A DNA stretch of 55,067 bases from Gnetum montanum. Lineage: Eukaryota > Streptophyta > Gnetopsida > Gnetales > Gnetaceae. The translations under genes were made by a program, and so were the position numbers. Below the pieces are notes generated by a model. It did no database searches, was not told where the DNA came from, and saw nothing but the letters and a program-made list of their open reading frames with translations. Position 1 is the stretch's first letter; every line of letters begins with the position of its first letter. Positions 1 through 10,385 of this stretch are shown here, piece by piece. The stretch covers positions 27,115-82,181 of the forward strand of contig MNCI01001013.1 in the NCBI GenBank assembly GCA_015680685.1, in the 5' to 3' direction.

Positions 1-129
1 GGAGTGATCAATCTGCCAGAGCTTCGCTACTTCTAGCCAGGATTTTCAAATGAAGGGAGTGCCGCCTCTTATTTATAGATATGGAGCTGGACCGCGATAT
101 CGCAGCTCAGTGCATGTCGCGTCTCATCA
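1..129 (-). repeat. LTR fragment (U3 and start of R), cut by the window edge
   Basis: This is the reverse complement of the first part of the main LTR family. It ends in CTCATCA at 129, and it contains a TATA box (reverse complement at 72-77) and one GATATC palindrome (96-101), 24 bp apart as in the other copies. It closely matches the solo LTR at 7224-8172. No polypurine tract follows at 130, so this edge is the outer end of a 5' LTR or of a solo LTR. It is inserted in the internal region of element A. Confidence 0.85.
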
Positions 130-548
130 CCAAGCAACTTAATAAACTATTGACAGAGAATAAAAGGGTGGCAGAAGAAAAAGAGAAGGCTGATTGGGAT
201 GCCTCCATGGCACAAGCACAAACTTACATGCACGCCAAGGCACTCAAGGCCTTACAAGAGGAGAAACTCTAGGCCATACTTCAATGCCATCAAATCCCAA
301 GACCTGGAGCACAAGAAAAAGGGAAAGAAACCTATGGAGGAGCCACTGCCAGCAGGAACTACATGAGTTCCACCAATTTTGTAATCATAGGATTTTCTTT
401 TGTGTTGTGTCTCAATTTTGTTTTGACTCCACACTGTGGCATGAATCCATTCTAGTCAGTCAATAATCCCATACCTATCCACTGTGTAATCAATGGAGCT
501 TTTTCCCTCTATAACTCGAGGATGAGTTTTCATTCAGTCGTGGGGGTA
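130..548 (+). mobile_element. Element A: 3' internal end with coiled-coil ORF3 remnant
   Basis: This is the 3' internal end of a plus-strand Athila-like element. About 150-269 encodes a charged, helix-prone stretch (for example VAEEKEKADWDAS, then AQTYMHAKALKALQEE). It aligns with ORF3 of element G near 32200-32320, which has ENEKERVVWDAS and AQTYTHAKALTTLQEE. After a stop, degenerate sequence continues to a polypurine tract at 535-548 and the LTR at 549. The minus LTR at 1-129 cuts it on the left. The apparent ATG at 81 lies inside that LTR and is not a real start. Confidence 0.7.
535..548 (+). promoter_or_regulatory. Polypurine tract of element A
   Basis: CAGTCGTGGGGGTA lies directly before the LTR start TGATGAG at 549. 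By position this is the plus-strand primer of reverse transcription, and it sets the element's orientation as plus. The same motif precedes the LTRs of C, D and G with small changes. Confidence 0.8.
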
Positions 549-1422
549 TGATGAGTCATGAATTTGCTGGTTGTGATATCACTACCATGATATCACATGG
601 GCTACGATATCACGTCCGTCACGATATCACGTACGCGATATCGCGTCTTTTCCCACGATATCGTGTACATGATATCGCGTCATGTCGCCAAATATATAAA
701 TAAGAGGCGGCTCTCCCTTGTTTCTCAATTTTATGTTACATTGTAGCGAAACTCTGGCAGCTTTCTCCCTCTAGAGATAGAATATTTTCTAGTGTCTGCC
801 CACAGTGTGGTGATTGTAATTGTACAGCATCCTTTATTCGAGTGTGACGTACTTGGACACGCACATGACCAGCAATAAAGATCAAGATTACTTCATCATT
901 ACAACATTCACTTTGTTTGTTTATTTATTTAATTGTTATTTACTTCTTTCCTAGTAAATATATTCTCACCCTTATCTCCTAGCAATGTGGAATGAGTACA
1001 ACTTGATTACGAGCATTTAAGTGTGACTACTTGGTAACCGAGTGGCGTACCTAGGATCTGCACTTAGTAATCCTAGTGGTAGTCATGCACGAAGTCCAAG
1101 ATGTATACAGATAATCAAGGAACGGATGCTCATCACACTTAGGCTAGATTAGATTCTTTTACCCTTTCTCTCTTAGCTTAGATAATATTAATTTCTATTG
1201 CCTTCAGGAGTAGCATTAGATTAGGAAACCCATCATACACCTCACTCTGGACTAAACCATACGTGACAAATATAATACTAGTCCAAGTGGGAAGACAGCG
1301 AACTACAACCTAAGGATAACTGTCTAGGTGCCACAACTAGTCCGTCTGCAGAGTTCGACCGGATCGTGCGTGTAATGCTCGTATTCGTATGGTTGAGTGT
1401 AGGGGTACCTCGCCACTCATCA
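549..1422 (+). repeat. 3' LTR of element A (874 bp)
   Basis: The LTR runs from TGATGAGT to ACTCATCA, an inverted terminal repeat. U3 holds seven GATATC-centred palindromes and a TATA box; U5 ends with a conserved block around AGGGGTACCTCGCC. A polypurine tract precedes it and none follows, so it is the 3' LTR of a plus element. The 5 bp after it are AAGAC; the partner target-site copy would lie left of the window. It abuts LINE-1 at 1423, suggesting the element entered that LINE. Confidence 0.88.
573..711 (+). promoter_or_regulatory. U3 promoter: seven-palindrome GATATC array plus TATA box
   Basis: GATATC hexamers start at 575, 589, 606, 623, 637, 657 and 671, giving steps of 14, 17, 17, 14, 20 and 14 bp. 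Several extend to ACGATATCAC or GCGATATCGC. TATAAATAAGAGGCGGC begins at 695, 24 bp after the start of the last hexamer. The same layout recurs in the other LTRs of the window. The role as a promoter with a homotypic binding array is inferred from position. Confidence 0.75.
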
Positions 1423-2580
1423 AAGACCAAAGAAGACATGAGAAAAATTTATCAAAGATGATTTCAAGAAATTGCAAATAAACAAAGATCTAGCTCCACA
1501 TAAAGGCAAATGATGAAAAAGAACTCATGTAGCCAACCACATTTTTTTGGGACAAGGTTAGGATAATGATGACAATGATAAGGAAGCTATGAGAAATGAT
1601 TCTTTAGGCAAGGTTCTTAATAGAGATATGATTAAACTTGTACCTAAAGAAGGAGATCCTACTTTGTTAAAAAATTGGAGACCCATCACTTTGCTTGGAA
1701 CTAGTTATCAAATTATTACTCATGCAATGGCTTCTAAATTCAAGCATTACATTTGCAAAATCATGAATAGAGAGCAAACTAGGTTCATTTCAAGTAGATA
1801 TATTCTTGATAATGTTTTAATAGCTACTGAAGTATTGCCATGGGTAGAAGAAATAAACCTAATATGTTCTGTTAAAGTTAGACTTTGCTAAAGCGTCTAA
1901 TTGGACTGAATGATAGTTTATTTTAAAAATTATTTAGCATATGCAACTTGGTCAATCTCTTTTTTTTAATCATGTTTTTCTTATTCTCAAAGATTCTATT
2001 GCTATAGTTTTAGTCAATGGAAAATTCAATGCTAAATTTCTCTTGCAAAGTTCTATAAGACAAGGTGGTCCTCTTACTCTCTTTTTATTTGTTATTGTTT
2101 CCAATGTCTTGGGATATGTTTTCGATTTTGATAATTAAGTTAATACTATTCAAGGAGTATCTCTTCAAGGATCTTTAGGCTATATTTGTATCAACCAATT
2201 TTCCGATGACACTTTTTTCCTACTAAAAGAGGATTAATCAAAGATTCAAAATGTCATAAATATCATTTAGGCTTATATTATGCCTAAAGCTCCAAAATTA
2301 ACTAGAATAAATTTCAAGTCATTAGACCATCATACAAGCCTCTTAAGATCAACCATCTAAATTTTCCTTGGAAGGGAATTAAATGACATGTAACCTTCAA
2401 GCTCTTCAGTATATGTATTGATGTTATTCCAAACATTTCCTAATTATTGTGGCTTCCTACTCAGAAAATTCAATAAAAAGCTCATATTTGGTCTCAATGG
2501 AACTTGTCTCTAGTAGGATGAATTATTGTGGCTAAGCACATTTTGTCTTCTCCTAACATCTATTATTTTTCTTTTATTAC
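1423..2580 (+). pseudogene. LINE-1 part 1: L1-type reverse transcriptase remnant
   Basis: Broken plus-strand reverse transcriptase of a non-LTR retrotransposon. From 1589 the fingers region is readable: KLVPKEGDPTLLKNWRPITL, then the MNREQTRFIS and ILDNVL motifs. Near 1870 a frameshift breaks the K-LDFAKA motif. IRQGGPLTLFLF lies near 2060 and QFSDDTFFLL (the catalytic DD) near 2200. Many stops and frameshifts show it is dead. Element C interrupts it exactly at 2580, and LINE sequence resumes at 10386. Its 5' part is missing, cut by element A. Confidence 0.85.
2576..2580. repeat. Left target-site duplication of element C
   Basis: ATTAC directly precedes the LTR start at 2581 and is repeated at 10381-10385 directly after the right LTR. 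This perfect 5-bp pair fixes both ends of element C. Confidence 0.93.
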
Positions 2581-3479
2581 TGATGAGCAGTGAGGTACCC
2601 CCTACGCCCAACCATACAAATCACAAGTGCTCACACACAATCCAATCAAATCTATGGATGGGACTAGTTGTGGCATCTAGATCATTATGCCTTAATCATA
2701 GTTTGTTGTCTTCCCACTTGGACTAGTGGTAGCTTTGTCACATATGGTTTAGTCTAGAGTGAGGCATATGATTCTTGATGTTGTTTCGACCTTATGCTAC
2801 TCCTAATGATAATAAAGAAATCACTTGTTTAAACTAATTAACAATAGAAAGTAAGGTCTAAACTAGCCTACGAGTGATGAGTGTTCATTTCTAGCTTACC
2901 ATACATGTCTTGAACCCACATATCCACTACTAAGATTACCAAGTGCTATGTTATTGGGCGAACCAAGCAATAATGTTTCTAGGATTACCAAGCGATACGT
3001 GTTTACACTCAAAACTAGTCGTGCTCATTACACCAATTCACTGACATGCATGGAAACATAAATATTAACTAAGTGCATGAAATATACATTGCATTAAAAG
3101 TGCTGCAATGAATAAGAATAAATCTCGATCTTATTGTTGTTCATGGAATGTGTCCAAGTGCATTGCCACTCAAATAAGATGTCATACAATCAACGTAGAT
3201 CCACATTGTGGGCACTCACTGACTATTTTGTAAGACTATGGAATAAAATTGTAAATTTTCAACTACTCTATTGACCAAAGAATTGAACAAACATGGTTGT
3301 GAGCATGTATTTATAGAGGAAAATAGACACTGCATTGATGGGGCCATGTTAACGCAATAAACTGCATCGACGGGGCCTAGTCAACAAGGCCTAGTTGATA
3401 GGACCTAGTCAATACAATAAACTACATTGACAAGGCTAGTCAATAGGGCCCAGTCAACACAAAAAACTGTATCTTATCA
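2581..3479 (-). repeat. 3' LTR of element C (899 bp)
   Basis: Starts TGATGAGCAG and ends CTTATCA on the plus strand, followed by the polypurine-tract complement. R-U5 matches the main family (GGTACCCCC, CCAACCATAC, CTTCCCACTTGGACTAG). U3 differs: instead of GATATC palindromes it has repeats around GCATCGACGGGGCCTAGTC at about 3333-3470. The TATA box complement is at 3310-3315. Confidence 0.9.
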
Positions 3480-3493
3480 TACCCCCACAACTG
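3480..3493 (-). promoter_or_regulatory. Polypurine tract of element C
   Basis: On the minus strand CAGTTGTGGGGGTA directly precedes the 3' LTR. The TTGTGGGGG form is specific to this element and recurs internally at 5586-5612. Confidence 0.8.
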
Positions 3494-5585
3494 AATAAAA
3501 ACTTGTTCTCGAGTTCTTTACAAAATTGGGAAGGTATGGGATTATTGACTAGCTTTTGACATAATAAAATAAGACAAAACAAAACTAAGTGCTACATTAC
3601 AAAATTTTACTCTAGGGGATGTATAAAAAATGATAGAGTAATAAAATGACTGGCCATGCATTAAAGATTACAAAATTTGCATAGGTCTTCAAGAATCTGC
3701 TGAAGATTATTCTTCTTGTTGTCACTAGCAATGATAAACTTCCAACCCAGATTGTTATGTTGATGCTTCTCTAGTTATGTGGAACATTCTTGAAGGATGA
3801 ACTAAAATTTCTTCTCATCATCCCATGGATCTACCAAACCTATGATGCTTGAGCGTCTATCTTGTATGTGCTATAATTTGTTCATGGGCATATCCTCTGT
3901 TGTCCCCCTCTTAGCTTCATTTTTATTCTTGGAAAAAGACCTTCTTCCTTAGGCATTCTTTAGCATCACCTATAGTCACCAAAGGATCAACATTAGTTTT
4001 GGTATATTTTACTTAATAATTAACCCTTTTCGGATCCCTTATTTTTCATTTAAGCACAAGGTGATGATAGCATACTATGTCCAAGGCTATGAGGTAACTA
4101 AAATCATCCAGTTGTTCACATTATTTTGATCAATTACTATTAGTTACCATGATGTTTGAAAATAGAATGTTAGAAAAATTTCAAAGTGGATGTCCCTAGC
4201 CCCCATGACTAATAAGTGTAACTCTGGAAGCACACAAGTTTTTGAACAATTGAAACCAAAGGTCTAATTCAGAAGATGGCCGAGAAATATTGAACTTGAA
4301 GGATATTTTAATAGAAAAGTAGGAAAAAGTAAAAAGGTAATTGAAATTGATAAGTAGTCCCAAAATTATGCATAAATTTAGAGAAACTATCATTGATGTT
4401 GTCAAAGATGTGAAGGTTAGTTCAAAACCATGATTAACAAAAGTTATGCAAATGGGTCCTCCCTAAAGTAGGCTCCTGCCATAATGCCCTTGCGTAACCA
4501 CTTCTATAGATGTTTGTGGGCATCCAAGAAGTTAAATGTAGACCATGCCTTCATTTCAACAACACACAACAAACATGGTTGGGATGTTGTACTATACTAC
4601 ACAAAACCAAAAGGCTCACAATTGCATGTAGTAGTGAGGTGACTAATGGAATGAGTAGGGATTGAAGAGATAGCGATGTAAGGTACTTGACCATGTCCAC
4701 AATAGGTTCTTGTGAAAAATGTGATTAAAATGATCGACATACCTATCTTTCCAAGTTCATACCAAGTCCATACCATGAACAATAACCTCGCATTGATGTG
4801 TTTCTTCTTGCCAACCACCATGAGTCTGCAACCACCTCAAAGAACAAACATCACTCCAAAAAGAGAAGAAAAGAGAACAAGGAAGAAAGGGCCTTAGTTA
4901 GAGGGGCACCTTCAAGCATAGGAAGCATGTCTTTCCAGCCCCATAACCAATGCTTGTAGCCCATTATTGTTTCTAAGGGATGTGCTTTGAATTCCCATTA
5001 TTGTGTTTTTTTCTCTCTCCTTTTTTTTTTAATGGGAACCACACTATGCAAAGATAGAGCTTTCTTTTTATTGGTTGATGGGGGAGTGATGATACATTCC
5101 AAGAGGAGTCATAAATCACATGAAGGAAGAAAAAAAGAAAACCCAACAAATTCCCTTGAGGTCACCCCCTTACCATTCCCACTTGGTCATTCCCTCTTTC
5201 TTCAAGGTACAATGATCATTAATTAATTTTAGTTTCACGAAAGAAGAACCAAATTATTTTCATGAAAAAGACCTTTTATTCAAAGAATTGGAGGGATGGA
5301 CCAGGTGGTCTCACTACTTTACACAATTACTTACCCAATCATCTTGATAGTATAGAACAAAAACCCAATACATAGTGTTGGCTTCTACATCATGACTTGG
5401 TAATATTATTAACAAAAATATAAAAGACATTCATAAAAGATAAAAGAAATGACTTAAGAAAATAGAAAAATATTAAGAAATGGAAAACATATTAAGAATC
5501 AGAAAATTTTGGAAGAAATAGAAAAATGATAAGAAATTGTAAAAATAAAAAGGTGAAAAACACTTATTAGTTCTTGAACCAAGAT
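3494..5585 (-). other. Non-coding 3' region of element C
   Basis: No credible gene is seen. A block at about 4880-5060 (AGAAAGGGCCTTAGTTAGAG, later GTGTGCTTTGAATTC and a CT-rich run) matches the duplicated block at 34440-34930 in element D, showing this is the shared post-integrase region of the family. The short open frames here have no recognisable content. Confidence 0.7.
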
Positions 5586-5612
5586 GGAGCATCTCCCCCA
5601 CAACTAATCTTA
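5586..5612 (-). promoter_or_regulatory. Internal polypurine-tract-like motif in C
   Basis: On the minus strand TTAGTTGTGGGGGAGATGC repeats the core of C's own terminal tract (CAGTTGTGGGGGTA). Equivalent motifs lie after integrase in D (35455-35480) and G (29373-29389). A second priming site is possible but inferred. Confidence 0.5.
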
Positions 5613-5999
5613 TGACTACACATTTAGGAGATGAACTGCATAATTCCTTGGTTATACACCATCGGTTTTCCAACTATCATTGTTACTAATTTAATTAATC
5701 ATGTGGAAGCACATCTAACATTGGTGATAGTCTCATTTGGATCATTTGAAGACATATCATCATCTAGACTTGAAGGTATTTCTGTGTTGGGTGATCCAGA
5801 TGTGTGTGCTTTTTCTTCTTGATTTCCTATTTTAATCCCTGGGTCTCCATGTTTAATATCCTTTTCTAGTGTATAATTAGAGTGTAAGATATATGTGTCT
5901 AAGTCCTCTATTTTATTCATTTTTTAAAGTTTAGAACTAATAAGAAAATCAATTGCCTCCATGTGTCTTTGAAATAATTTTATATTCTCATTTTCAAGC

Positions 6000-8900
6000 C
6001 ATTGGATGCCTTCTAGTTTAGTGGCTACTATGTAGGCTAGTTTTTGCTCACACACTTGTTCCTTAGCTTTGGTGTGGGTCGGTATAGGGGTTGTGTTAAT
6101 GTTTCAAACTTCCAACCCACAACTGCACCCTTTACTATTAGCAGTGATAAATGGATTCTTCTATCTCTCCACAATGCTAGGTTCATCATTTCTATTAGGT
6201 GTTGGAGCAATGATGGATGTTGGCCTTTGCGTAGGATTAGAGAACATTGGTTGTGAAAGGAACGGTGTTGCACTTGATTGCCATTGTGCTGGTTTGGAAG
6301 GATGCTTATGCATGGAAACTGTCATAAGGAAAGGATGTTTCTGAGATTGTAGTGTAGATCTACTAGCACTATCATTTTTGTGTATGTTTGTAGCACAAGT
6401 GGCATTCTCTCATTGATGTTGTGGTGTGAAACCTTCCTGTGTTGTTGGTGGTGACATATGGTGGAGGGAAGTATGAGAATATTGAGGATATGATGAAGGA
6501 TGAGAGGTGTGAGGTGGTGATCCTTCAGAAGATGTTGTAGGTAGATGATATTCAAGGGAGTGGTAGTATAGGAAGTAGAACTAGTTAGAGAAACAAGTTG
6601 TTGAACATAATATCCATACGATTTTGGCTGGTAGTAAAGGTAGGGCTAGCTTGGTGATGGCTTCCCCTACAACTGTGGGTTTTGCCACTACAGTTGATGA
6701 TAGTGTTGAGGTTGGTAATAAGTCCCCCTAGGATAGAATGATTGGTTGTAGGATTGTCTATGATTACCTTGTAAGAAAGGTAATTTTCTAAGCATTTGCT
6801 TTTGTATAAACTTAGGATTCAATGCAAAGGCCCAATACTCATGTAGGTGTAACATGATTGGGCAATAGCCCTTTGGATGGTCATATACACAGATGTCACA
6901 TCCATCATCTTCTTGTGTGGTTGAGTCTATAGCCTCTTCTTCTACAGTCATTTTCCCTATTTGCTAATAAGCATTCCTAGCTATTTCTTGGTTCTTCTTC
7001 CTCCATTTATTGTGATCGCCTAATTCATTTTGTGTTATCTTCTCCTCTACAGTTTCTATGAAAGTTGTAGCTTTTTCATTTATCCACTCTAACATCCTAT
7101 CTAGCCTTGCCTAGAGTTCATCAAGAGATTGTTGTAGTGGTAAGGTTTGTTGCGAAATCACCTCATCGAGAGCTACTCTTTTTCCTCATCATAGATATGG
7201 ACCCTCTTCTTGTGAAGAGTTAGTGATGAGACGCGACATGCACTGAGCCGCGATATCGCGGCCGCCGCAATATCGCATCCCATGCGATATCGCATCTTCT
7301 CCTGTGATATCGCGTACGCGATATCGCGGTCCGCCGCCATATCTATAAATAAGAGGTGGCACTCCCTTCATTTCCCAATCCTGGCTAGAAGTAGCGAAGC
7401 TCTGGCAGATTGATCACTCCAGAGTTAGAATTTTTCCCATGTGCCCGCAGTAGGAGTCCTAGAGTGAACGGCTCTTTATTCGAGCAGCTTGTAACCTGAA
7501 CCCAAGTTGTGTACGGCAATAAAGAAGAACTTGATTGGATAAACCTTGCAGCACGTGGTTTCATTTATTGTTGTTTATTTACTGCTTTCCTAGTACGCAC
7601 AAGTACGACTTGATTACGAGCGTCTACGGACGTGTACGGCTAGTCAAGGAATCGGCTACTCATTGCTAGGCTAGAACGTGTGATAAGTACGACTTAGTTA
7701 CGAGCATCCACGGGTGTGTACGGCTAGCTAAGGAATCGGCTGCTTATCACACTTAAGCTAAATAGGTGTCTCAGTACGACCACTTCGAGCACTTGCGTTA
7801 CGTGTGGTGATCCCAGTAACGATTAGCATTTGGTAAGCCACAGTTGCATAGTTCAGGGTGTGTCCGGTAAGTGGGAACGGATAGTGACACTAGTTAACTT
7901 AGACTTAGGACATTAGTTAGAGTTAGCTTAGTTTCTCAACCCTTTCCTCTGATAGCATAGAAGATAAACCGAAAAATACCAAAAAAATCACATACCTTAG
8001 ACTTGCTTAACCATACACCGTGACACTTACAAGCAAGCCTGGGAAGACAACGAACGATTAACCCCAAGTGTTTCTTGTGGTGTTAAGGCATTTAATCTGC
8101 GGAGTTCGACCGGATTGCGCATGCACGCTCGTATTCGTATGGTTGAGTGTAGGGGTACCTCGCCAGTCATCAGTTAGGTTCCAGTGATATTTCTCAACAT
8201 TCTCTTTTTTGCATAACTCTTCTTCTTCTTTCACCACCTACTCGATTAGCCTTTGTATCTAATGGGATTTTAATTCGTATAATCAACCTTGAGCATACAT
8301 CCCAAGGGTATCCCTCATTTCATTATCTATGATGTGGAAAAGTTGCTCTTTTTGAGAGAAATCATGGTTGGGACATCTATGTAGCAGCAAATAGTATCTA
8401 TCCAAGGCCACATCCAAGGGTTCATGATTTTCTTGCTTCCACCCTTGGATTTGTTCTCTTAGGATGCACACTCTTGCATAGGTTTGGTATTTTTCATTGA
8501 ACAGTTCTACCATTATGGACTACTAGTGGATGGAACTTGGTCCCAATGATCTATACCAACTTTCAGCTTCATCTATTAGTATCCTAGGAAAGCGCTTAAG
8601 CTTTTGCCACTTATTTTTGATATTTTACAAGGCACGGGCATCATGGAAGGCTTGCAAGTGATGTTGTGGATCAAAATCATAGCCTCCCACAAATTTAGGG
8701 ATATTATTTATATCAAGCCTTTATATGTGACTTATCCTGCAATGCCTGTGGGGTATCTAAATTGCCTCTGTGATCTACATCAAGCTCTTAGTGGCCAACA
8801 AGGGTTCATCATCGTTGGACATGGCATGGTGAAAATTGCTATTTCTATTTGCCCAATTATGATGATTTTGTCTATGTTCATTTTGATGTCTTTGATTTTG

Positions 8901-9308
8901 CCCCTAGGTTCAATTTATATTCTTATTTCAACCCCATAGTGGAGCTTGATCTTTATACCTATGTTCATCTTCGTCAAAACTAGACGTTGAAGAGGAAGAG
9001 AAAGATGAGGAACTGGGAGAGTCACCATCGCTTCTATAGTGTTCCCCATGGCCTCTTGATTTGTCTTTTTTAGGTTTTGAGGGGGTCCTAGGCCTTGAGG
9101 CCTCCCCTAGTCTAGGACTTACTTCATCTCCTCTAAGGTTTTCTGCCTTAGGTGAATGTAGTCCTTGAGCGTAGTCAAGGTGGTCATGAACATATGAAAC
9201 CCCTTCATGAGGTTGGTCACTCCAATTTTCTTCAGTATATATCTCATTGGTTCTCCAATGAATGTTCTCTTCATACAATGCATTATCACTTCCTCGTGAA
9301 AGAGACAT
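6000..9308 (-). pseudogene. gag: gag of element C, broken
   Basis: Minus-strand capsid/nucleocapsid gene. It starts with the ATG at 9308-9306 (MSLSRGSDNALYEEN) and has a Ser-rich and basic region. The conserved gag core lies at 8283-8513 (MVELFNEKYQTYARV, then LDRYYLLLHRCPNHDF). The solo LTR 7224-8172 splits it. Beyond that is a short zinc knuckle near 6880 (CDICVYDHPKGYC, C-x2-C-x3-H-x4-C) followed by a Pro/Tyr/Gln-rich tail. Stops and frameshifts make it non-functional. The same order occurs in gag of D and G. The 3' end is approximate, because the pol deletion joins here. Confidence 0.8.
7224..8172 (+). repeat. Solo LTR (949 bp) inside gag of element C
   Basis: Runs from TGATGAG to GTCATCA and is flanked by perfect 5-bp duplications GTTAG (7219-7223 and 8173-8177). 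No internal sequence is left, so it is a solo LTR from recombination between two LTRs. U3 carries palindromes at 7252, 7269 (AATATC), 7286, 7306 and 7320, with the TATA box at 7344, 24 bp on. U5 holds a direct repeat (copies from about 7601 and 7685) beginning AGTACGACT. Confidence 0.94.
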
Positions 9309-9414
9309 TGTTGTTGGTGTATAATGTGTGTGACTTAGTATTTTCTCAAAGATAGTTTGTTAATGCGTTTACAGCGATCGTGTATGATATAACTAATCTA
9401 AATAACTAGCACCA

Positions 9415-9433
9415 TCCTTGACAGTAGTGCCAC
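9415..9433 (-). promoter_or_regulatory. Primer-binding site of element C (decayed)
   Basis: On the minus strand the bases after the 5' LTR read GTGGCACTACTGTCAAGGA. This resembles the D site at 42613-42631 and, more weakly, the tRNA-Asp-type site known from Athila elements (TGGCGCCGTTGCCGGGGA). Confidence 0.6.
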
Positions 9434-10380
9434 TAATGAGTGGCAAGGTACCCCCTATGCCCAACCATACGAATCACAAGCGTTCACGCACAATCTAATC
9501 GAATTCCATGGATGGGACTAGTTGTGGCATCTAGATTGTTACACAATCTAATCGAATTCCATGGATGGGACTAGTTATGGCATCTAAATTGTTATGCTTT
9601 GATCGCAATTCATTGTCTTCCCACTTGGACTAGTGTCAGCTTTGTCACGTATGGTTTAGTCCAGAGTGAGGCATATGATTCTTGATGTTGTTTCGGCCTT
9701 ATGCTACTCCTAATGATAATAAAGAAATCATTTGTTTAAACTAATTAACAATAGAAAGTAAGCCCTAAACTAGCCTACGGGTGATGAGTCTCCATTTCCA
9801 ACTTGTCGCACACATCCTGAACCCACGTATCCACCACTAGGATTACCAAGTGCTATGCTACTGGGCAAACCAAGCAATAATGTTGTTGGGATTACCAAGC
9901 AATATGTGTTTATGCTCAAAATTAGTTGTGCTCATTCCGCCAATTCATTAACATGCATGGAAACATAAATATTAACTAAGTACATGAAATATAAATTGCA
10001 TTAAAAGTAAACTTAATCTAAGTCAAAGTGTTGCAATGAATAAGAATCAATCTCAATCTTATTGTTGTTCATGGAATGTGTCCAGGTACACTGCCACTCG
10101 AATAAGACATCGTACAACTAACTCAAATCCACACTGTGGGCACTCATTGACTATTCTCTAAGACTACAAAATAAAACTGCAAGAGTTTGGCTACTCTATT
10201 GACCAAAGAATTGCATAAACACAGCTATGAGTGCATATTTATAGAGGAAAATAGACACTGCATCGACGAGGCCACATTGATGCAATAGACTGCAATAATG
10301 GGGCCTAGTCGACGCAACAGGACACATTAACGAGGCCTAGTCGATGGGGCCCAGTCAACTTAACAAACCATATCTCATCA
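9434..10380 (-). repeat. 5' LTR of element C (947 bp)
   Basis: Starts TAATGAGTGG (a decayed TGATGAG) and ends CTCATCA at 10380, followed by the target duplication ATTAC. It matches 2581-3479 along its length except for a 53-bp tandem duplication, which explains most of the 48-bp length difference. Confidence 0.92.
9488..9593. repeat. 53-bp tandem duplication within the C 5' LTR
   Basis: Two copies of a 53-bp unit containing ACACAATCTAATCGAATTCC and GGATGGGACTAGTT begin at 9488 and 9541, with few differences. The other LTR of C has one copy, so the duplication arose after insertion. Confidence 0.9.
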
Positions 10381-10385
10381 ATTAC

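Larger units (their letters stand above)
2581..10380 (-). mobile_element. Element C: nested, pol-deleted Athila-like LTR retrotransposon
   Basis: Complete insertion with two LTRs (2581-3479 and 9434-10380) and a 5-bp target duplication. It reads on the minus strand: the primer-binding site lies left of the right LTR and the polypurine tract right of the left LTR. Only gag remains of the coding region. Sequence passes from gag (to about 6000) straight into the region that follows integrase in D and G (about 5600), so protease, reverse transcriptase, RNase H and integrase are gone. It splits LINE-1 and is itself split by a solo LTR at 7224-8172. It probably moved, if at all, using proteins of relatives. 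Confidence 0.92.

Noticed and set aside
81-272. 63-codon plus-strand frame with ATG at 81
   Set aside because: Its first part lies in the U3 region of a minus-strand LTR; only the later part belongs to the ORF3 remnant of element A. The start is accidental.
573-680. CRISPR-like or satellite array from the regularly spaced GATATC motifs
   Set aside because: The repeats are only 6-10 bp, the gaps are short, and the same array recurs in LTR U3 regions of a plant genome.
549-1422. Solo LTR
   Set aside because: The 5 bp before it (GGGTA) are part of a polypurine tract and do not match the 5 bp after it (AAGAC), so it is the 3' LTR of a larger element.
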